NCBI RefSeq assembly: GCF_002979915.1
Contig: NZ_PCQA01000001.1
Coordinates: 866,600-930,599, forward strand
From: Arthrobacter sp. MYb213
GTDB taxonomy: Bacteria > Actinomycetota > Actinomycetes > Actinomycetales > Micrococcaceae
Direction: 5' to 3'
Length of the DNA stretch: 64,000 bases
The notes beneath the pieces are model-generated. The model made no database searches and was not told the DNA's origin. It saw nothing but the letters and a program-made list of their open reading frames with translations. The first letter of the stretch is position 1. Each line of letters starts with the position of its first letter. Shown here piece after piece: positions 23,038 through 32,526 of the stretch. A program made the translations under genes and the position numbers.

Positions 23038-24678
23038 ATGACTGCAACGCTGGTGGCCAAGGACCTTTCCGGGGGCCATGCCGATCGAACTCTCTTCTCC
23101 AAACTGAGCTTCACCCTCTCTCCAAGGGATGTATATGGAATCGTAGGGGCCAACGGCGCCGGAAAAACCACGTTGCTTCGTCTCCTCGCCGGCGTTGATG
23201 AACCTATGGGTGGCACCGTTTCCACCGCACCTGATGGTGCATTCATCGGTTGGATGCCCCAGGAACACGACCGCCTTGAAGGCGAAACTATCGCCGAGTA
23301 TCTAGCTCGCCGCACCGGTTGCGCGCAGGCCACGGCGGCCATGGAAGCGACCGCCGAGGCTCTGGGCTCTGGAGCTCCGGGCGCAGATGACGCTTACGCG
23401 TTGGCCTTTGACCACTGGATGGCCTCGGGCGCCATGGACTTGGATGACCGCGCTCCGGAAGTACTTGCGGAACTTGGCTTTGAGCTTCCCACCGATTCAT
23501 TGATGACTGCACTCTCCGGCGGCCAGGTAGCGCGCATCGCTTTGGCCGCACTATTGCTGAGCCGATTTGATATCGTCCTGCTTGATGAGCCAACTAATGA
23601 CCTGGATTTGGCCGGACTAGAAAGACTCGAAACCTTTATCAATTCATTGCGCGCCGGCGTGGTTCTGGTATCTCACGACCGTGAATTCTTGGCTCGCTGT
23701 ACTACCGGGATTGTGGAGCTGGATCTAGCGCAGAACCAAGTCGCAGTTTACGAAGGCGGCTATGATTCCTACCTTGAGGAACGGGACATCAACCGTCGTC
23801 ATGCGCGTGAAGCCTATGACGAATACTCGGACAAAAAAGCGGATCTAGTCTCCCGGGCCCGCACCCAGCGTGAATGGTCTTCCCAGGGCGTTCGTAATGC
23901 CATGAAGAAGAGTCCAGATAATGACAAGCTGCGCCGCAAAGCATTCAATGAGTCCTCAGAAAAACAGGCGCAAAAGGTCCGCCAAATGGAGTCGCGGATT
24001 AAGCGTCTGGACGAGGTCGTTGAACCGCGTAAAGAATGGGTGTTGCAGTTTGAAATCGCTGCGGCCCCACGTTCTTCCACCGTGGTGTCAACGCTCAATG
24101 AGGTGGCGCTGAACCGCGTACACTTTAGCTTCGGCCCACTGTCAATACAGCTAAACGCCGGAGAGCGCATCGGCATCACCGGTCCCAACGGCGCCGGAAA
24201 ATCGACATTGCTCAACCTGTTGCTGGGCAAGATCACCGCTGATTCGGGAAGTGCCTCACTGGGCGCCTCGGTGAAGATTGGTGAAATCGATCAGGCCCGC
24301 AGCTACCTCCCGGCCGATCTTCCCCTAGGAGAAGCATTCGAGCTGGAACTACCGGAAATGACTTCAGCGGACGCCCGGACCTTGCTCGCAAAATTTGGCT
24401 TGAAAGCCAACCAAAGCGCCTCGCTGGTCTCCGCGCTCTCCCCCGGTGAACGTACCCGTGCAGGTTTAGCTCTCTTGCAAGCACGCGGTGTCAACCTGTT
24501 GGTACTTGATGAGCCAACTAACCACTTGGACCTCCCAGCAATTGAGCAGCTTGAAGAAGCTTTAGAATCCTATGAGGGTGCGTTACTGCTAGTAACTCAC
24601 GACCGACGGATGCTTGAAAATGTGCGACTCGACGCACGCTGGGAACTTGCAGATGGGCAGTTGACGGTACGGCACTAA
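23038..24678 (+). CDS. ABC-F family ATPase
   Basis: A 546-residue protein with two ABC ATPase domains and no membrane segments. Domain 1 has Walker A 'GANGAGKTTLLR' (about 38-49), signature 'LSGGQ' and Walker B 'LLDEPTNDLDLAG'. Domain 2 has 'GPNGAGKSTLLN', 'LSPGERTRAGLALL' and 'LVLDEPTNHLDLP'. Between them lies the charged, Lys/Arg-rich linker (about 255-330) that reaches into the ribosome in ABC-F factors. Such proteins act on translation, relieving stalled ribosomes or protecting against antibiotics. Subgroup cannot be assigned by eye. It is a single gene with its own upstream space. Confidence 0.92.
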   Translation: MTATLVAKDLSGGHADRTLFSKLSFTLSPRDVYGIVGANGAGKTTLLRLLAGVDEPMGGTVSTAPDGAFIGWMPQEHDRLEGETIAEYLARRTGCAQATAAMEATAEALGSGAPGADDAYALAFDHWMASGAMDLDDRAPEVLAELGFELPTDSLMTALSGGQVARIALAALLLSRFDIVLLDEPTNDLDLAGLERLETFINSLRAGVVLVSHDREFLARCTTGIVELDLAQNQVAVYEGGYDSYLEERDINRRHAREAYDEYSDKKADLVSRARTQREWSSQGVRNAMKKSPDNDKLRRKAFNESSEKQAQKVRQMESRIKRLDEVVEPRKEWVLQFEIAAAPRSSTVVSTLNEVALNRVHFSFGPLSIQLNAGERIGITGPNGAGKSTLLNLLLGKITADSGSASLGASVKIGEIDQARSYLPADLPLGEAFELELPEMTSADARTLLAKFGLKANQSASLVSALSPGERTRAGLALLQARGVNLLVLDEPTNHLDLPAIEQLEEALESYEGALLLVTHDRRMLENVRLDARWELADGQLTVRH

Positions 24679-24853
24679 ATAGCACTTGGCTTGGGAGGAA
24701 AAAGTTGACTATCTTCTTTTACTCACTATTACAAGTTTTTGTCCCTACCGGACAGTTACTTCACAGTTATTCAAAGTAAGCTGTAGGTATGGGAGCCGAG
24801 TTTTTCAGTTCTTTCGACTGTAAAGTCGACGCCTATCACCCGAGGATGTTTTC

Positions 24854-25951
24854 TTGAGCAGTAGCTCCGTGCTGGACCCCGCAGGCCCGTCGGTCAAACC
24901 GGGAGATCCTAAAAGCTTTTTCCACGTCAAAAAATTGGTCGGCGATGCAGGACTAATCCAGCGCCGTCGAGGACACTACCTTGGCATAGCCATCGTATTG
25001 ACGGTCCTTCTGGCCGGCACCATCGCAGGATTCATACTTCTCGGTGACAGCTGGTTCCAGCTACTCATGGCTGGCGCATTGGGTCTCTTGCTGACACAGT
25101 TCGCGTTCTTGGCTCACGAGGCGGCCCACCGCCAAATCCTTGCCTCACACAAGCGCAACGACAAGCTTGGTCAGTTCTTGGCAAATATTGTTGTCGGCAT
25201 CAGCTACCAATGGTGGATGAACAAGCACAATAAGCACCACGCGACACCAAACACCGTCGGCAAAGATCCGGATATCGAGTGGGATACCATCTCGTTCCAG
25301 ACCGAAGATGCTAAACGTCAGCGCGGTTTCCTGAAGTGGATCACCCACCGTCAGGGCTACCTGTTCTTCCCGCTGCTTACGCTTGAAGGCTTGAACCTTC
25401 ATATGCACTCGATCAAGTACCTCTTCAAAGCAACCCGCGTGAAGAACCGTAAGCGTGAAATGGTTGGCATTGCGTTGCGTATCGCAATTTACTTGGCCAT
25501 CATCTTCTACTTCTTGCCATTAGGTATGGCTTTCGCCTTCCTTGGTGTGCAGCTGGCAGTCTTCGGCGTTTACATGGGTGCTTCATTCGCACCGAACCAC
25601 AAGGGTATGCCTATGGTTCCGGAGAATGCCCGGATCGATTTCTTCTCCCGACAGGTACTGACCGGACGTAACGTCATGGCCAAGTCCAACTGGGGAAATC
25701 GCATCTTGTCCCACGTATACGGCGGTCTGAACTACCAGGTGGAGCACCACCTGTTCCCTTCGATGCCACGTGCCAATTTGGCCGCAGTGTCCACCATCGT
25801 TCGCCAGTACTGCGACGAACACCAGATCCCATACACCATTGCCAGTGTGCGTGAATCCTACTCACAGGTCATCACCTACCTGAACAAGGTCGGTCTTTCG
25901 GCTCGCGATCCATTCGATTGCCCGATGATCAGCGGATACCGCACCATCTAG
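24854..25951 (+). CDS. Membrane fatty-acid (acyl-CoA/acyl-lipid) desaturase
   Basis: A 365-residue membrane desaturase. It places a double bond in a fatty acyl chain using a di-iron centre. Three histidine boxes are clear: 'HEAAHRQ' (about 88), 'HNKHH' (about 125) and 'QVEHHLFP' (about 298). Four membrane helices surround them. The start is TTG at 24854; the nearby ATG at 24847 is followed by an immediate stop. The 175-base upstream region is free of genes and likely holds a regulated promoter, as expected for a membrane-fluidity gene. Electron-transfer partners are not adjacent. It ends at a very strong terminator shared with the convergent lipoprotein gene. Confidence 0.93.
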   Translation: MSSSSVLDPAGPSVKPGDPKSFFHVKKLVGDAGLIQRRRGHYLGIAIVLTVLLAGTIAGFILLGDSWFQLLMAGALGLLLTQFAFLAHEAAHRQILASHKRNDKLGQFLANIVVGISYQWWMNKHNKHHATPNTVGKDPDIEWDTISFQTEDAKRQRGFLKWITHRQGYLFFPLLTLEGLNLHMHSIKYLFKATRVKNRKREMVGIALRIAIYLAIIFYFLPLGMAFAFLGVQLAVFGVYMGASFAPNHKGMPMVPENARIDFFSRQVLTGRNVMAKSNWGNRILSHVYGGLNYQVEHHLFPSMPRANLAAVSTIVRQYCDEHQIPYTIASVRESYSQVITYLNKVGLSARDPFDCPMISGYRTI

Positions 25952-25970
25952 TTCCACAGACTAAAACAAA

Positions 25971-26015
25971 AGACTTCGGCGATGAACCATATGGTTCATC
26001 GCCGAAGTCTTTTTG
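25971..26015. terminator. Perfect 40-bp palindromic bidirectional terminator
   Basis: Bases 25971-26010 form an uninterrupted 20+20 palindrome (AGACTTCGGCGATGAACCAT and its exact complement) followed by TTTTT; the other side begins AAAACAAA. It therefore terminates both the desaturase and the convergent META-lipoprotein gene. Confidence 0.9.
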
Positions 26016-26031
26016 GTTGTTCTACGGCCGA

Positions 26032-26397
26032 TTACCGAACGCGTTTGAGTGTGCCAAGCTCCGCATTTTCTGCATCCAATACCAGCATGCTGTCACCACT
26101 AATTTGGGCAGTATCTGCTGAGGAGAGCCACGGGTCGATTCCAAGACAGTACATCTTGGTGCTACTCAACTGGTCAAAGTGGATCTCTCCGTCTTTGTCA
26201 GCCCACCGCCCCGCAATACGGTTACATCCATCGTTGCCCGACACTTTCCCATCTGCTGAAAGTTCAATCCAGGGTTTGCCGCCGGCTTGCTCTCCCCACA
26301 CGCCCTCGGGCGCTGACGCGTCACCGGAAGACGAGGCGCAGGAGGCCAAGGCAAACATAAGTAGTGGGATGGTGAGGACCACGGTAAGGCGCTTCAT
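26032..26397 (-). CDS. META-domain lipoprotein
   Basis: A 121-residue secreted lipoprotein. Residues 1-20 form a signal peptide ending in the lipobox 'LASC' with Cys20 as lipidation site. The rest is a META/HslJ-like domain: 'GVWGE...WIELSADGKVSGNDGCNRIAGRW' carries the conserved 'G.DGCN...G.W' core, and two cysteines ('GCN' and 'MYCLG') may form a disulfide. It sits on the outer face of the cytoplasmic membrane. HslJ-type proteins are tied to stress and drug resistance, but the exact role is unknown. It is convergent with the desaturase. Confidence 0.85.
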   Translation of the reverse strand: MKRLTVVLTIPLLMFALASCASSSGDASAPEGVWGEQAGGKPWIELSADGKVSGNDGCNRIAGRWADKDGEIHFDQLSSTKMYCLGIDPWLSSADTAQISGDSMLVLDAENAELGTLKRVR

Positions 26398-26510
26398 ATC
26401 TCCAGCGTAGAGGGATCCGAAGATTCTTCCAACGCATTAACTCAGATTCGCCGGTACTACCCGGTGCGTCCCAATACTCCACCCAGCTTCAGGGTAGATA
26501 CCGGCTAGCG

Positions 26511-27953
26511 CTAGCTCAGGGAGACCAGGTCCCGGTGTCCCCTGCGTAGATCAGCAATGGCCACGCACATGGTGATCAGTACCAGCACTGCGATGGCGAC
26601 AAAGGACAAACTCATCGCGTTAGTCCAGCCCGACAGGTGATTGACTCCGTAAAAGATCGCGGTAATCACCGCAATACCTACCGCCGTACCAATACGTTGA
26701 GAGGTCTGCATCAGCCCACCGGCGCTGCCGGAGTTTTCCACGGGTACCTCCATCAACGTCAGCGTCTGGTTGGGCGAAATAATGAAACCTTGGGCCACCC
26801 CAATAAATGACAGTGCCAGCATCATCCACCAGATATTCAACCCTGCGCGTGATTCCAGCTCCACTACGGCCACCGTGGCCAGCAGTCCAAAGAGTGCACT
26901 GGCGGTACCGAACACAATCATCTTGCGCCCGATACTCATCACGTAATTTCCGGCCAATTGCGAGCTCACCGCAGAGAGCAGTGCCGCCGGAAGACAGATC
27001 AGTCCGGCTTCCAGCGCGCTGAAGTCCAGTGCGCTCTGGACATAGATGGCCACGAGCACCCATACGCTGCTGACACCCATGAAATACAGCCCGGCAATCA
27101 GTGAGCCGTTGGTAAAGCTGGAAATTTTGAAAAGGGCCAGTTCCACCATCGGGGCACGTCCACGCGCCTTATATTTCTTCTCCCAGTAAACCCAGAAAAC
27201 CAAGATCGCCAGCCCCACTACCAGCAGTGCCCACAACGCAGGATTTTCGCGTCCTTGGACGAATGGAAGCAGGAAGGCCAGCAACCCCACCGCCAGTAAG
27301 ACCCCTCCTACGGGGTCGAGGTCCAGTTTTCCAGTGCCGCGGATCAACAATGGGCGAGGCAACCACAACAAGGCCAGGAGTACCGCGATGATTCCGACTG
27401 GAACATTGATCAAAAAGGTCCAACGCCAGCCGGCATCTGGGCCGAGCCAGCCGATCAAGAAACCGCCAAGTACCGGGCCGATAGCCACCGAAACGCCGAT
27501 GACCGTGCCCAACAGCCCGTAAGCGCGTCCGCGCTCATGACCTTTAAAGTGCTGTTGAATCATGCCCATAACCTGCGGGTTCAACAGGCCAGAACCAAAT
27601 CCCATAATGAAACGTGCGATATTCAGGCTGGTGGGATCCGGAGCTAGGCCGGCGTAGATTGAGGAGAGGGTAAAGATGATCACTCCGGCCACAAACATCA
27701 CCCCGCGCCCCAGCACATCTCCGGCGCGTCCGGCGGCAACGAGCACCACACCGAAGGTTAGCGCGTATCCGGCGAGCACCCACTGCATATCGGCTTCGGT
27801 GGCGCCGAGGGTGGACTCAATGGATGGCAACACCACGTTGACGATGCTAACCGAAACCAAAGACATAAACATCGTCGCTAGGAGCACCCCCAGCAAGCGC
27901 CACCGTGCCGCGGAGGATAAGGGCTCGGGCAGCTTGTGATCGTGCTGTGGCAT
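26511..27953 (-). CDS. MFS drug-efflux transporter, DHA2 (14-helix) family
   Basis: A 480-residue multidrug-type exporter with 14 predicted membrane helices. The family marks are 'SIVNVVLPSIESTLGATEADMQWVLAGYAL', split here as a helix 1-2 region, motif A-like 'GRAGDVLGRGVMF', and motif C 'GLLGTVIGVSVAIGPVLGG'. The ATG at 27953 ('MPQHDHKLPE') is preferred to the in-frame codon at 28031, which lies close to the upstream TetR stop. It lies 113 bases downstream of a TetR gene on the same strand and is probably its target. The substrate is unknown. Confidence 0.88.
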   Translation of the reverse strand: MPQHDHKLPEPLSSAARWRLLGVLLATMFMSLVSVSIVNVVLPSIESTLGATEADMQWVLAGYALTFGVVLVAAGRAGDVLGRGVMFVAGVIIFTLSSIYAGLAPDPTSLNIARFIMGFGSGLLNPQVMGMIQQHFKGHERGRAYGLLGTVIGVSVAIGPVLGGFLIGWLGPDAGWRWTFLINVPVGIIAVLLALLWLPRPLLIRGTGKLDLDPVGGVLLAVGLLAFLLPFVQGRENPALWALLVVGLAILVFWVYWEKKYKARGRAPMVELALFKISSFTNGSLIAGLYFMGVSSVWVLVAIYVQSALDFSALEAGLICLPAALLSAVSSQLAGNYVMSIGRKMIVFGTASALFGLLATVAVVELESRAGLNIWWMMLALSFIGVAQGFIISPNQTLTLMEVPVENSGSAGGLMQTSQRIGTAVGIAVITAIFYGVNHLSGWTNAMSLSFVAIAVLVLITMCVAIADLRRGHRDLVSLS

Positions 27954-28066
27954 GGTCCAACTTTCAACTGGTAGGCCGATACCTGACGAACTTTGCAGGA
28001 GGTCCAAAAATTTATGGCAACAAGTACTCAAGCGTCCTAGGCGAGGAAGTTATTCCCTAATGACCG

Positions 28067-28798
28067 TCAGTTTCTCGCAAGAATCGCTTCGATGGAGAGG
28101 ATTCGCATCTCCACTAGTTCAGCGAAGATCTCGTCGCTGGTCTGTTCGGGGAGCTCAAGCGATGCCCGGCACAGGGGCGCATCCACCTCTGGGTAGTTAT
28201 CTAGCCAGCGTTCGGCCACCACTCTGGTGACTACGTCGCGGTATTGCTCCGGAGCGCGGTCATAGGGGTAGTCATACTTCAGTGCGAAGCCAAGCACATC
28301 CTGCTCTAAGCAACGTGACAGACTGACCGCATTTTTTAGTGGCAGACCAATGTCTACAAAAAACTTCAGTAAACGTTCGAGCAACTCGGTGTGCCTGGGC
28401 CCAATATCGGCGGTCACACTTTCTTCCATTCCCACCAAGGTGGCACGTGGGAACATCCGATAGACCGCGCGTGAGCGGTTGTAGGCTTCGCCCACGGATT
28501 CACGCCAGTTCTCCGGATCAAAATCGATAAACGGAGCCTGTTCCACAAACTGCGCTACCGCGAGGTTGATAATCTCTTGTCGGTCAGCCACGTAGTTATA
28601 CAGTGCCCGCGGGGTCACGGAGAACTCTGTTGCCAACCGGTGCATAGTCACCGCGGAGAATCCTTCACTTCCGGCGATGTGCAGGGCACGGGTAGCTAAT
28701 TCGTCACGTGAGAACGTCGCCCAATTTGAGTCTTTTCGGGGTCGGCCTCGCCCACGCTTAGCTGGCGGTGTCGGCGGAAAATTTGGGGCGTCGCTCAT
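28067..28798 (-). CDS. TetR-family regulator
   Basis: A 243-residue regulator. An unstructured Arg/Lys/Pro-rich N-terminus ('KRGRGRPRKD', an AT-hook-like tract) precedes the TetR helix-turn-helix (about 28-75: 'FSAVTMHRLATEFSVTPRALYNYV'). The C-terminal 150 residues resemble the TetR_C ligand domain used by drug-responsive members. It is transcribed just before the MFS pump on the same strand, so it likely controls the pair. The basic AT-hook-like extension is a small oddity and may raise DNA affinity. Confidence 0.88.
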   Translation of the reverse strand: MSDAPNFPPTPPAKRGRGRPRKDSNWATFSRDELATRALHIAGSEGFSAVTMHRLATEFSVTPRALYNYVADRQEIINLAVAQFVEQAPFIDFDPENWRESVGEAYNRSRAVYRMFPRATLVGMEESVTADIGPRHTELLERLLKFFVDIGLPLKNAVSLSRCLEQDVLGFALKYDYPYDRAPEQYRDVVTRVVAERWLDNYPEVDAPLCRASLELPEQTSDEIFAELVEMRILSIEAILARN

Positions 28799-28885
28799 AG
28801 ATCCATTCTAAGCAGTCGTGCACTTATATTCCGGAACCTACTTGGCTGTTCGTCCTACTGTCGTTCCTCAGTTTCGAGAACAGAT

Positions 28886-29857
28886 CTAATACAGGGCCAG
28901 CAGCTTGCGTACCCGCTCGTGCCACAGTCCACCGGCGAGCGCTAAATGCCCGACGGCGAATGCCAGTCCCCCAACGACCCAGGTGTCGATTAATGCTGGT
29001 TGGCCTAGATTGCCAAAAGCGACAGCTAGTCCGGTGGCAATGACTAAGATCCCGAAGGTAATCAATGCTATTTGGACCCAGAATTTGCGGGTGGGCAGGA
29101 GAACTGCCAATAGCCCCAAGACAATCGCGGGTGCAATGATCAGCCAGATGTTACTGGTGCTCTCCTCTAAGGCTGGACGCACCGCCCATACCAGTCCTAA
29201 TAGCACCAGCAAGGCACCTGAAATTAACCAGAGCGCTCCGGGATGAGCCATCGAGCCACGCATCATGATCATCGGGGTAAGTACCTGCGCCCAAAGCAAC
29301 ACGGTGATCGGGATGAAATACAGCCCAATGCCGGCGGCACCAAGGATCACTACGAGCGTGAAGAGTACCGCACCGAGTACTCCAAGAATCCACGTGATCT
29401 TATTTTGCGCCCAGAGCCGCAGTGCGCTGAACAACACTGGAAGCACCGCAAGCCAGATGATCTGAGCACCCACTTTGGCTTCCCACGTGGTCAACATAGT
29501 TTCTGCCAACGCTGTGCCCGCTGACTCGGCAGTGGCAATCGGACCGAAGTACAGCACCACTGCAGTCAGCAGAGCAAAGGCAAGGATCGGCCAGCCAAGA
29601 ATTCGATTCAAGAATTCTTTGCCACTACGTACCGCTAAAGCTTCGGGTTCGGTCCGCCGGAACTTTTCGGCTCGCATAGCTGCGGTACCGAGTTGCTCAA
29701 ATAGCTCTACCTGATTGCGGCCGCGTCCTGGCAGTTGACGGATCTTCGCGTCGGATTGTTCAATGATCCTGTTTCGCTCTTCAGCGTTCAGGTGTCCCAA
29801 TTCGAGGCGCAATTGATCCAAGTATTTGCGTGCTGCGCGTGGGAGGCGTGACTTCAT
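28886..29857 (-). CDS. Membrane protein with HAAS-like N-terminal domain
   Basis: A 323-residue protein. Residues 1-70 are a soluble helical domain ('YLDQLRLELGHLNAEERNRI', 'NQVELFEQLGTAAMRAEKFR') that resembles the HAAS signalling domain found beside PadR regulators. Seven or eight membrane helices follow (about 85-310). ATG 29857 is preferred because the longer frame to 29917 adds only a low-complexity tail. No PadR gene is next to it, which is unusual for HAAS proteins. The function is unknown; membrane-embedded sensing is a guess. Confidence 0.65.
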   Translation of the reverse strand: MKSRLPRAARKYLDQLRLELGHLNAEERNRIIEQSDAKIRQLPGRGRNQVELFEQLGTAAMRAEKFRRTEPEALAVRSGKEFLNRILGWPILAFALLTAVVLYFGPIATAESAGTALAETMLTTWEAKVGAQIIWLAVLPVLFSALRLWAQNKITWILGVLGAVLFTLVVILGAAGIGLYFIPITVLLWAQVLTPMIMMRGSMAHPGALWLISGALLVLLGLVWAVRPALEESTSNIWLIIAPAIVLGLLAVLLPTRKFWVQIALITFGILVIATGLAVAFGNLGQPALIDTWVVGGLAFAVGHLALAGGLWHERVRKLLALY

Positions 29858-29962
29858 GAGGCTTACTTTAGCCGGTGCGCTGCCCAGTTTGGCGGATGCC
29901 AACGTTGCATCTGACACAGGGTGTCTGATGACGTGGTGTCCGCTTTTCCTGTTTCGAAAAAG

Positions 29963-30856
29963 CTATTTGCCGGCTCCTGCGGTCAGACCGCCCACAATGT
30001 ATTTCTGCAAGAACAAGAACAGTGCCATGACCGGGATGGCTGCGAGCACCGCGCCAGCGGCAAACACCGACCAGTTTGAGGTGAATTCTTCAGAGACGTA
30101 GGAGTACAGCCCCACCGCGAGCGTTTGATTCTCCGGGCTGACCAACACCACGGAGGCGATCACAAAGTCACTGGTGGTGGAGATGAATGACAGCAATCCC
30201 ACCACTGCAAGGATTGGTGCCACCAGCCGCAGGATCATGGTGAAGAAGATTCGCGCATGCCCGGCCCCATCAATCTTGGCAGCCTCATCAATTTCTATCG
30301 GCACGGTATTGAAGAACCCGTACATTAGGTAGGTGTTTACACCCAGTGCGCCACCGAGATACACCATGATCAATGCAATCTGATTGTCGATACCCAATGC
30401 TGGGTACACATCGCCCAGCGTGGTGAGCAGAATAAAGATTGCCACCACCGCCAGCAGCTGCGGGAAAATCTGGACTACCAACAAGGACACCAGGCCAAAG
30501 CGGCGTCCTTTAAAGCGCATCCGGCTAAAGCTGTAGGCGGCTAGTGCACCGAGCAGTACGGAGGCGGCCGCGGTAGTTAGTCCGATAAACATCGTGTTAG
30601 CAAACCAGGCGGCGAAGGGACGCTGCTGGTTAGCGAAAAGCTTCTCGTAACTTTCAAACCCGACGGTGCTGAAGAATCCGTTGGAGGAAAGCAGCGTGCC
30701 GTTGGGATTGAGTGATGCAGAGAGAACATAGAGCAGTGGGAAGGCCGCGTAAATGCACAGTGCCACACCAATGAGGTGGCGCCAGCCGGTGGCTGCGAAC
30801 CACTGACCGAAAGTCTTTTTTGGTGCCTTGGATGAGATTGAGGTTGCAGTGCTCAT
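29963..30856 (-). CDS. Sugar ABC transporter permease (MalG type)
   Basis: A 297-residue permease of a CUT1-family (oligosaccharide) ABC importer, with six membrane helices and the EAA loop 'EIDEAAKIDGAGHARIFF' (about 200-217) that docks on the ATPase. It is closest in design to MalG. It starts at the stop codon of the MalF-type gene (shared base at 30856), so the two are coupled. The locus has no ATPase gene; in actinobacteria a shared MsiK-type ATPase encoded elsewhere usually drives such permeases. Confidence 0.93.
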   Translation of the reverse strand: MSTATSISSKAPKKTFGQWFAATGWRHLIGVALCIYAAFPLLYVLSASLNPNGTLLSSNGFFSTVGFESYEKLFANQQRPFAAWFANTMFIGLTTAAASVLLGALAAYSFSRMRFKGRRFGLVSLLVVQIFPQLLAVVAIFILLTTLGDVYPALGIDNQIALIMVYLGGALGVNTYLMYGFFNTVPIEIDEAAKIDGAGHARIFFTMILRLVAPILAVVGLLSFISTTSDFVIASVVLVSPENQTLAVGLYSYVSEEFTSNWSVFAAGAVLAAIPVMALFLFLQKYIVGGLTAGAGK

Positions 30857-32436
30857 TAGTTCAATTCCTCCAGAGCTTTGGTCTGCTTAAAGCTGATAAC
30901 CGCGATCAGCGAAACGATCAAGAAGATGATGATGGAGAACGCGCTAGCCAGCCCATAGTCGCGTTGTGAGCCAACGAACGCCACCTTGTAGACCATCGAA
31001 ATAAGGATGTCCGTGGAACCCACGTTCATGGCTCCACCCTCCAAGCGTGGTCCGCCCTCGGTGAGCATGTAGATGATGTTGAAGTTGTTGAAATTGAATG
31101 CGAAGGAAGAAATCAGTAGTGGTGCTACCGAGACAAGCAACAGTGGCATCTTGATCAATCGGAAGATCTGGAACGGTTTCGCACCGTCAATCTTCGCCGC
31201 TTCGGAGAGCTCTTCTGGAATCGACTGCAAGGCACCAGTGCAGACAAGGAACATATACGGGAATCCAAGCCAAAGGTTGACCCAGAGCACGGAGAACTTT
31301 GCCAACCACGGGTCGGTTAGCCAGGGAATCGAAGCTCCGTTGAAAAGTACCTGGTTAACAAAACCGAAGTCTTTGTTCAGCATGCCTGCCCAGACCAAGC
31401 CGCCAAGGAATGCCGGGAACGCGTAAGGCAGGATCGAGATGACTCGGTAAATCTTGCGTCCCTTCATTCGCAGGTCGTTGAACACTATTGCGAGGAATAA
31501 TCCAAGGAAGAAGGTCGTGGCAACCGAGAGGAACGCGAAGACGAAGGTCCATACGGTGACCGAGATCAGTGAGCTGCGAATCGACGAGTCGGTGATAGCC
31601 CGAGTGAAGTTATCAAAACCTACGTTGATGGACCAGCCCGGCATCAGCTGTTCACCATCCGGTGCGCTGTAGGCGCCCACGCCGGTGTCGCTATATACCG
31701 TGCCGGTGATCGAGTCGGTCATCGTATCGGCACCCTTGTCATAGACCAGGGTGGAAGTGTACTGGTAGGCGGTCCGTCCATCAGAGGTGCGAAGCGTTCC
31801 CTGAGTCGGGTCTTCATTCATGGGAACCGCTAGGGACGTGACTTCCTGTTGCCTGCCGAGTAGATCAGCGAAGTTCAGTTGCGTATATTTGCCAAGTTCT
31901 GCCGGGTCAATAGGTGCCAGTGGGTCATCGGAGTCCCCCACCAGCTGTTGGCCTTCACGCTCCACCAGGAGCGCTAGCCCGTCGGCGCCATCGAGTACCG
32001 TCACCGGGTAGCTTGCCGAATCAGGCACCCGTTGCTGATTGGTTTGCAACAGCGACATGATCGCGTCGTCTTGATCCGAGTTATGCCCGGATCCATAGTT
32101 GGTAAAGGCGATATAACCGGTGTACCCAATGACAAAAACTTGGAAAATCAACAGGAATACGGCGCCAGGTGCCAGATACTTAGCCGGCAGCCACCCTCGC
32201 TTGAGATAGATGACGTTGATCAATAAGGTAATGACCCCGATGATGCTGGCAATAAGCACCGCGTCTTTGGCTATCGCGAGGAAAATTGCAAAAACTGCGG
32301 TGGCATCTAGGATCGCCAGCGCCAAAATCTTGAAGAGCATCGTGCCCAGTCCGCCGCTAAATTGGAGCGAAGTACTTTTTTCCCTCGAAGAACGTTCGGG
32401 GGCGTCTTCTGGTGGCGCGGTGGTTTTGAGATTCAT
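30856..32436 (-). CDS. Sugar ABC transporter permease (MalF type)
   Basis: A 526-residue permease of the maltose type. The N-terminal part has three helices, and a large extracytoplasmic insertion (about 140-275) follows, as in E. coli MalF, where this P2 loop touches the binding protein. The remaining helices carry the EAA loop 'ELSEAAKIDGAKPFQIFRLI' (about 420-440). The length (most CUT1 permeases are near 300) and the loop make a maltose or maltodextrin role likely. It lies 90 bases after the binding-protein gene and overlaps the MalG-type gene. Confidence 0.93.
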   Translation of the reverse strand: MNLKTTAPPEDAPERSSREKSTSLQFSGGLGTMLFKILALAILDATAVFAIFLAIAKDAVLIASIIGVITLLINVIYLKRGWLPAKYLAPGAVFLLIFQVFVIGYTGYIAFTNYGSGHNSDQDDAIMSLLQTNQQRVPDSASYPVTVLDGADGLALLVEREGQQLVGDSDDPLAPIDPAELGKYTQLNFADLLGRQQEVTSLAVPMNEDPTQGTLRTSDGRTAYQYTSTLVYDKGADTMTDSITGTVYSDTGVGAYSAPDGEQLMPGWSINVGFDNFTRAITDSSIRSSLISVTVWTFVFAFLSVATTFFLGLFLAIVFNDLRMKGRKIYRVISILPYAFPAFLGGLVWAGMLNKDFGFVNQVLFNGASIPWLTDPWLAKFSVLWVNLWLGFPYMFLVCTGALQSIPEELSEAAKIDGAKPFQIFRLIKMPLLLVSVAPLLISSFAFNFNNFNIIYMLTEGGPRLEGGAMNVGSTDILISMVYKVAFVGSQRDYGLASAFSIIIFLIVSLIAVISFKQTKALEELN

Positions 32437-32526
32437 CTACGTGGTCCTTGAACGATTCTGCCAGCGGTTGTCGGAGTGGTTAAGCCGGGGTGTGAGTCCA
32501 AAACTTACACCCCGACCAACGCAGAA